From Porphyrobacter sp. (GTDB lineage Bacteria > Pseudomonadota > Alphaproteobacteria > Sphingomonadales > Sphingomonadaceae), in NCBI GenBank assembly GCA_014359685.1, contig JACIYY010000120.1:1-9554 (forward strand): a stretch of DNA of 9,554 nucleotides, read 5' to 3'. Both the position numbers and the translations under genes were made by a program. This document shows positions 6,164 through 9,554 of this stretch, piece by piece. Positions within the stretch are counted from its first letter, which is position 1. Each line of letters starts with the position of its first letter. Below the pieces are notes generated by a model. It did not search any database. It worked only from the letters and a program-made list of their open reading frames with translations, and had not been told where the DNA came from.

Positions 6164-6167
6164 GAGG
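6162..6167 (+). promoter_or_regulatory. Consensus ribosome binding site of the large tail-tip gene
   Basis: AGGAGG, the full anti-Shine-Dalgarno match, overlaps the TAG stop of the tape-measure gene and lies five bases before the ATG at 6173. It is the strongest site in the window, in front of the longest gene, and one of the few junctions that do not overlap. Confidence 0.8.
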
Positions 6168-6172
6168 CAGCA

Positions 6173-8500
6173 ATGGCATTCTGGCTGGCGCAGGAACGGG
6201 ACGGCCAGTCCTCCGATTACATCCAACGCTTCGACCCCCGGTTCTGGACGATCGACTTCCCCCGGCCGATGATGGCCTCGGTGGTGACGTCGGGCGCGGA
6301 TTCGCTGCGCGTCGATGTCGAGTTCCATCATGCCGGCGAGCTTGCCGGGCTGATCTGGGAGAGCGCCGATCGCCACGACCATCCGCTGATGGCCTATGAG
6401 ACGGATCGCGACTACGCGCGCACCACGCTGCAATTCCGCTGGCGCTCGGCCGGCGTGATCGCGCTGGACCAGCCGCACGGTCCGACGCTGACGATCGAAG
6501 GCCGCGACCTCGCGGGGAATGCGCGCAGCTGGTACGTGCGCCTGTGGAACTATGCGCAGGGCGCGCCCGAGCACGCCGAGGTCACCCTGCCATTCTCCTC
6601 GCTGCTCGCCGGCTGGGACGTCGGCAGCGGGGGCGAGAGCGTCAATCCCTCGGCGATCGAGCGGATGTTCATCTCGCTGGCGCCGCCGGGCCATGAGCCG
6701 CACAGCGCGGCTGCCTTGCCGCAGCGCGTCGATGGCTGGGTGGAGATGAGTGGGATCGTCTGCTCGGGCGATCGGCCGATGCTGGCCATCGGGGACATCA
6801 TCCTGCCGCCGCACGATCTGCACATGGCGACCGCCTATGACGACGGCTACGGCCAGACGCCGCTGCGGCTGCTGCGCGGGATGCGCGGGCTGGGGTACCG
6901 CAACGCCATCACCCACTATGTCGGGATGAGCCATTATTTCCGGCTCCGCCGCGCCGGGGACGGTGCCCTGGCGGTGGACCCGGAGCGCGCGCTGTGCACG
7001 CCCGCCGAAGCCTGGCACCGCAGCTATTTCAGCGAGTGCGCGCGGCTGGGCTATCGGCCCATCGTCTCGCTGTCCTACGAGCTGTTCGCCGAGTTCTGCC
7101 CGGCCGATTGGCAGCAGCGCTTCGTCGATGGCAGCCCGGCATTGACCGGATGGGTTCCGCCATCGACGCTGCTGTCGCCCGCGAACGGCACGGCGATGCG
7201 CTACCTCCACGACGTGGCGGCGCGGTTCACCGCACTGGTCATCGAAGCCGGGTTGCCGGTTGCGTTCCAGATTGGCGAGCCGTGGTGGTGGACGCTGCCC
7301 GACGGCCGGATCGCGCTCTACGATGCAGCCGCGCAGGCGGCCTATGGCGGCGCGCCGCCGGCGATCGCGGATCTGCGCGCCGGCCTGTCAGCGGATCAGC
7401 GTGCGCTGCTGGACTGGGCGGGGACGATGCTGGCCGCGTCCACCGCCGCTCTTCGCGACCGGGTGGTCGAAGAAAGCGGCGGATCGGCCGAGACCATGCT
7501 GCTGGTGTTCACGCCGACGATCCTCGATGCCCGGATGCCCGATCTGCGGCGGGCCAACCTGCCTGCGGAATGGGCGTGGCCGGCCTATGACCGTCTGCAG
7601 CTGGAGGATTACGACTGGCTGACGGCGGGCAATGAGGGCGACCGGATCGCCGCCTATTCGGTGGTTCAGCAGCGCCTGCTCTATCCGCTGGAACGGCAGG
7701 ATTATCTCGCCGGCTTCGTGCTCGATCCCGCCAATGCCGAGCAGCAATGGCCGCGCATCGATGACGGGATCGACGAGGCCGAGCGCCGCGGCGTGGCCCG
7801 GCGCTTCGTCTGGGCGATGCCGCAGGTCTGCCGCGACGGATACACCCGCCTCCCCGCCTCCAAGGACGACCAGATGCAAGCCTTCGACGATGTTCTCTAT
7901 CCGCTGGCGCCGGGGCGGGATGCGGGGGTCTCGGCCGAGTTCTCCACCTCGGTGTCGCTGACCGCCTCGGGCCATGAGCGGCGATCCAGCCACTGGACCG
8001 ATGCGCGCCTGCATTTCGACGTCGGCCCGGGGCTGCGGTCGGAGCAGGAGCTGGGCACGCTGATCGCCTTCTTCCGGGCGCGGCGCGGGGCCGCGCGCGG
8101 GTTCCGGCTGCGCGATCCCTTCGACCACAGCTCGCGCGGGATGAGCGGTGAGCCGGGTCCGACCGACCAGCTGCTCGGCATCGGCGACGGGTTGGCGGCA
8201 CGCTTCCGGCTGTGCAAGCATTATGAGGGTCCCGAACCGCAGATCCGCTTCATCACCCGGCCCCGTGCGGAGAGCGTCGTCGCCAGCATTGGCGGGGTGA
8301 CAACCGCCGACTTCACGCTGGAGACCGGCGGCTGGATCGTCTTCCGCCAGGCTCCGGCTGTGGGCGCGGAGGTGCGCGCGGGGTTTCTGTTTGACGTGCC
8401 GGTGCGGTTCGCGACCGATCGCCTTGACATCAACGCTGCGGCCTTCGCTGCGGGCGAGGCGCCATCGGTTCCGCTGATCGAAGTGCGGGAAGTGGCATGA
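6173..8500 (+). CDS. Large distal-tail protein: N-terminal TIM-barrel-like region fused to DUF2460
   Basis: A 775-aa protein in the RcGTA g12 position. Residues about 567-772 are a complete DUF2460 (TIGR02217) domain, with AFDDVLYPLAPGRDAGVSAE, SVSLTASGHERRSSHW, DVGPGLRSEQELGTLIAFFR and ARRGAARGFRLRDPFDHSS; in RcGTA that domain alone, about 210 aa, is the distal tail ring. About 565 extra residues precede it. Residues 1-195 look beta-rich. Residues 196-550 show eight candidate strands spaced as in a (beta/alpha)8 barrel: near 215-222, 245-252 (AITHYVGM), 296-305 (PIVSLSYELF), 363-372 (VAFQIGEPWW), 442-450 (MLLVFTPTI), 474-482, 513-519 and 544-550. GEP at 368-370 resembles the NEP acid/base motif of clan-A glycosidases, but no sure nucleophile is seen. 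It may bind or cut surface sugar, or wrap the tail as a sheath-like protein. Barrel and role are inference; DUF2460 is firm. Confidence 0.93.
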   Translation: MAFWLAQERDGQSSDYIQRFDPRFWTIDFPRPMMASVVTSGADSLRVDVEFHHAGELAGLIWESADRHDHPLMAYETDRDYARTTLQFRWRSAGVIALDQPHGPTLTIEGRDLAGNARSWYVRLWNYAQGAPEHAEVTLPFSSLLAGWDVGSGGESVNPSAIERMFISLAPPGHEPHSAAALPQRVDGWVEMSGIVCSGDRPMLAIGDIILPPHDLHMATAYDDGYGQTPLRLLRGMRGLGYRNAITHYVGMSHYFRLRRAGDGALAVDPERALCTPAEAWHRSYFSECARLGYRPIVSLSYELFAEFCPADWQQRFVDGSPALTGWVPPSTLLSPANGTAMRYLHDVAARFTALVIEAGLPVAFQIGEPWWWTLPDGRIALYDAAAQAAYGGAPPAIADLRAGLSADQRALLDWAGTMLAASTAALRDRVVEESGGSAETMLLVFTPTILDARMPDLRRANLPAEWAWPAYDRLQLEDYDWLTAGNEGDRIAAYSVVQQRLLYPLERQDYLAGFVLDPANAEQQWPRIDDGIDEAERRGVARRFVWAMPQVCRDGYTRLPASKDDQMQAFDDVLYPLAPGRDAGVSAEFSTSVSLTASGHERRSSHWTDARLHFDVGPGLRSEQELGTLIAFFRARRGAARGFRLRDPFDHSSRGMSGEPGPTDQLLGIGDGLAARFRLCKHYEGPEPQIRFITRPRAESVVASIGGVTTADFTLETGGWIVFRQAPAVGAEVRAGFLFDVPVRFATDRLDINAAAFAAGEAPSVPLIEVREVA

Positions 8501-9309
8501 GCCGGGTGTTCTTCCAGCGCGAGCTGGAGGGGGTCGCGACCTTCTGGCGCATCCGCCGCACCGACGGCGTGGCAATCGGGCTTACCAGCCACGATCGCGA
8601 TCTGTGGTTCGACGGGATGCGCCATCTCGGCTCACCGGGCATGGTGCCTAGCGCGATCAGGCGCACGGCCGACTTCTCGGCCGACAGCGCCGAGGTGCAA
8701 GGCGCGCTGACGCATGACAGCATCGACGCAGCCGATCTGGCGGCCGGCCGGTTCGACGGCGCGCGCGTGGAGATCGGGCTGGTCGATTGGGAGACGCTGG
8801 AGAGCGCGATCCTCTATCGCGGCACGATCGGCGGCGTGGCCGAGGAAGCGGGCGGCTATCAGGCCGAGCTGGAGTCGATCAAGGCCAAGCTGGAGGCCGA
8901 TCCCGTCCCCCGCACCAGCCCGACCTGCCGGGCCCAGTTCTGCGGCCCCGGTTGCACTCTCAACCCGGTCCGGTTCACCCATGAAGCGGTGCTTGCCGAG
9001 GTCGATGACCAACGCGACGCGGTGCGCTTCACCGGCGTAGCCACCGCCGAGAAGTTCGTGGACGGGACGCTTCGCTGGATCGACGGCGAGGCGGCCGGGC
9101 GGTCGGTGGAGGTGGTCGACGCGGATGGCGAATGGCTGCTGCTGGAGCAGGCGGCCGGCATCGCGGCGGGAACACGGGCCGTGCTGCGCGAAGGCTGCGA
9201 CCACACGCTGGCGACCTGCCGGGACCGGTTCGGCAACGCCGTCAACTTCCGCGGCGAGCCCTTCCTTCCGGGCAATGACATGCTCGCGCGCTATCCTCAA
9301 AGCCAATGA
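8497..9309 (+). CDS. DUF2163 tail hub protein (BR0599/TIGR02218 family)
   Basis: A 270-aa protein in the RcGTA g13 position; ATGA overlap with the preceding gene fixes the start. DUF2163 proteins are distal tail or hub components related to lambda gpL. The N-terminal half has the family pattern: VATFWRIRRTDGVAIGLTSH, DRDLWFDGMRHLGSPGMVPS, and ADLAAGRFDGARVEIGLVDW. The C-terminal half has the conserved cysteines: TCRAQFCGPGC (Cys144, Cys149, Cys153) and GCDHTLATCRDRFGNAVNFR (Cys234, Cys241), ending in GEPFLPGND. Lambda gpL and RcGTA g13 are reported to hold an iron-sulfur cluster on such cysteines, so one is likely here too; which four of the five would bind it is not settled by the sequence. 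Confidence 0.93.
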   Translation: MSRVFFQRELEGVATFWRIRRTDGVAIGLTSHDRDLWFDGMRHLGSPGMVPSAIRRTADFSADSAEVQGALTHDSIDAADLAAGRFDGARVEIGLVDWETLESAILYRGTIGGVAEEAGGYQAELESIKAKLEADPVPRTSPTCRAQFCGPGCTLNPVRFTHEAVLAEVDDQRDAVRFTGVATAEKFVDGTLRWIDGEAAGRSVEVVDADGEWLLLEQAAGIAAGTRAVLREGCDHTLATCRDRFGNAVNFRGEPFLPGNDMLARYPQSQ

Positions 9310-9554
9310 ACAGTGCGCCGGTGGCCCTGGCCGAGGCAGCGCTGGCGCTGGTCGGGGTGCGGTTCCGCCTTCACGGGCGCGATCCGACGCGCGGCCTCGA
9401 CTGCGTGGGGGTGGTCGTCGCCGCGCTGGCTGCGGTCGGCCGGGTCGCGCATCTGCCTGCACGATATTCGCTGCGCAGAAACGATGTCGAGGTGTTCGTC
9501 GCGGCGGCGGGAGCCGTGGGCCTGGCGCGCAGCGCTGGCCGGCTGGAGCCGGGC
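9306..9554 (+). CDS. NlpC/P60 phage cell-wall peptidase, N-terminal part (partial)
   Basis: The first 83 codons of a TIGR02219-type NlpC/P60 cysteine peptidase (RcGTA g14), cut by the window end. It would cut recipient peptidoglycan peptides during DNA entry. The N-terminus LAEAALALVGVRFRLHGRDP leads into TRGLDCVGVVVAALAAVG, where Cys33 is the expected catalytic residue at the start of the core helix. The His and third residue of the triad would lie downstream of the window. Its ATG overlaps the hub-protein stop (ATGA). The next gene by synteny would be the large g15 host-specificity protein. Confidence 0.9.
   Translation, partial: MNSAPVALAEAALALVGVRFRLHGRDPTRGLDCVGVVVAALAAVGRVAHLPARYSLRRNDVEVFVAAAGAVGLARSAGRLEPG

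Noticed and set aside
5408..7210. Open frame of 600 codons on the minus strand from the small chaperone gene into the large tail-tip gene
   Set aside because: It spans three well-supported plus-strand genes and their overlaps, is rich in Arg, Gln and His, and shows no family motif. High GC with few stop codons explains it.

Overview
The window is a GC-rich (roughly two thirds G+C), plus-strand-only block of head and tail genes from a siphophage-like particle. Its order matches the gene transfer agent (GTA) structural cluster of Rhodobacter capsulatus (RcGTA) almost gene for gene: terminase large subunit, portal, small membrane protein, prohead protease, major capsid protein, head-tail connector, a small unassigned protein, tail terminator, major tail protein, two small tail-assembly proteins, a short tape measure, a DUF2460 distal-tail protein, a DUF2163 hub protein and a NlpC/P60 cell-wall peptidase. 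The host is therefore almost certainly an alphaproteobacterium. A sphingomonad or erythrobacter-type bacterium is my best guess from composition and the form of the small genes, but that is inference. No integrase, lysis, replication or regulatory gene lies inside the window, so a tailed prophage of the same lineage cannot be strictly excluded.

Layout. 1-255 is the C-terminus of the terminase. 316-3423 is the head module: portal, a 102-aa membrane protein, protease and capsid protein. 3549-4683 holds the connector, a 56-aa protein in the slot where RcGTA has its head-tail stopper, and the tail terminator. 4680-6163 holds the tail tube, its chaperone-like partners and the tape measure. 6173-9554 holds the tail-tip proteins, with the peptidase cut by the window end. 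Most junctions overlap by 1-8 bases (usually ATGA), a layout that favours translational coupling. There is no gap above 300 bases without a gene; the largest are 110 and 125 bases, on the two sides of the capsid gene.

How the genes work together. The terminase packs DNA through the portal into a shell of capsid protein that the protease matures. The connector and terminator proteins join the head to a short tail built of major tail protein around a 192-aa tape measure. The tip proteins (DUF2460, DUF2163, peptidase) contact and open the recipient cell wall.

Three things stand out. The DUF2460 protein is 775 aa instead of about 210 aa, because some 565 extra residues precede the DUF2460 domain, and they read as a beta-rich domain followed by a TIM-barrel-like domain. 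The capsid gene is the only gene bracketed by terminator-like hairpins. The usual stopper gene is missing and a 56-aa Arg-rich protein sits in its place.
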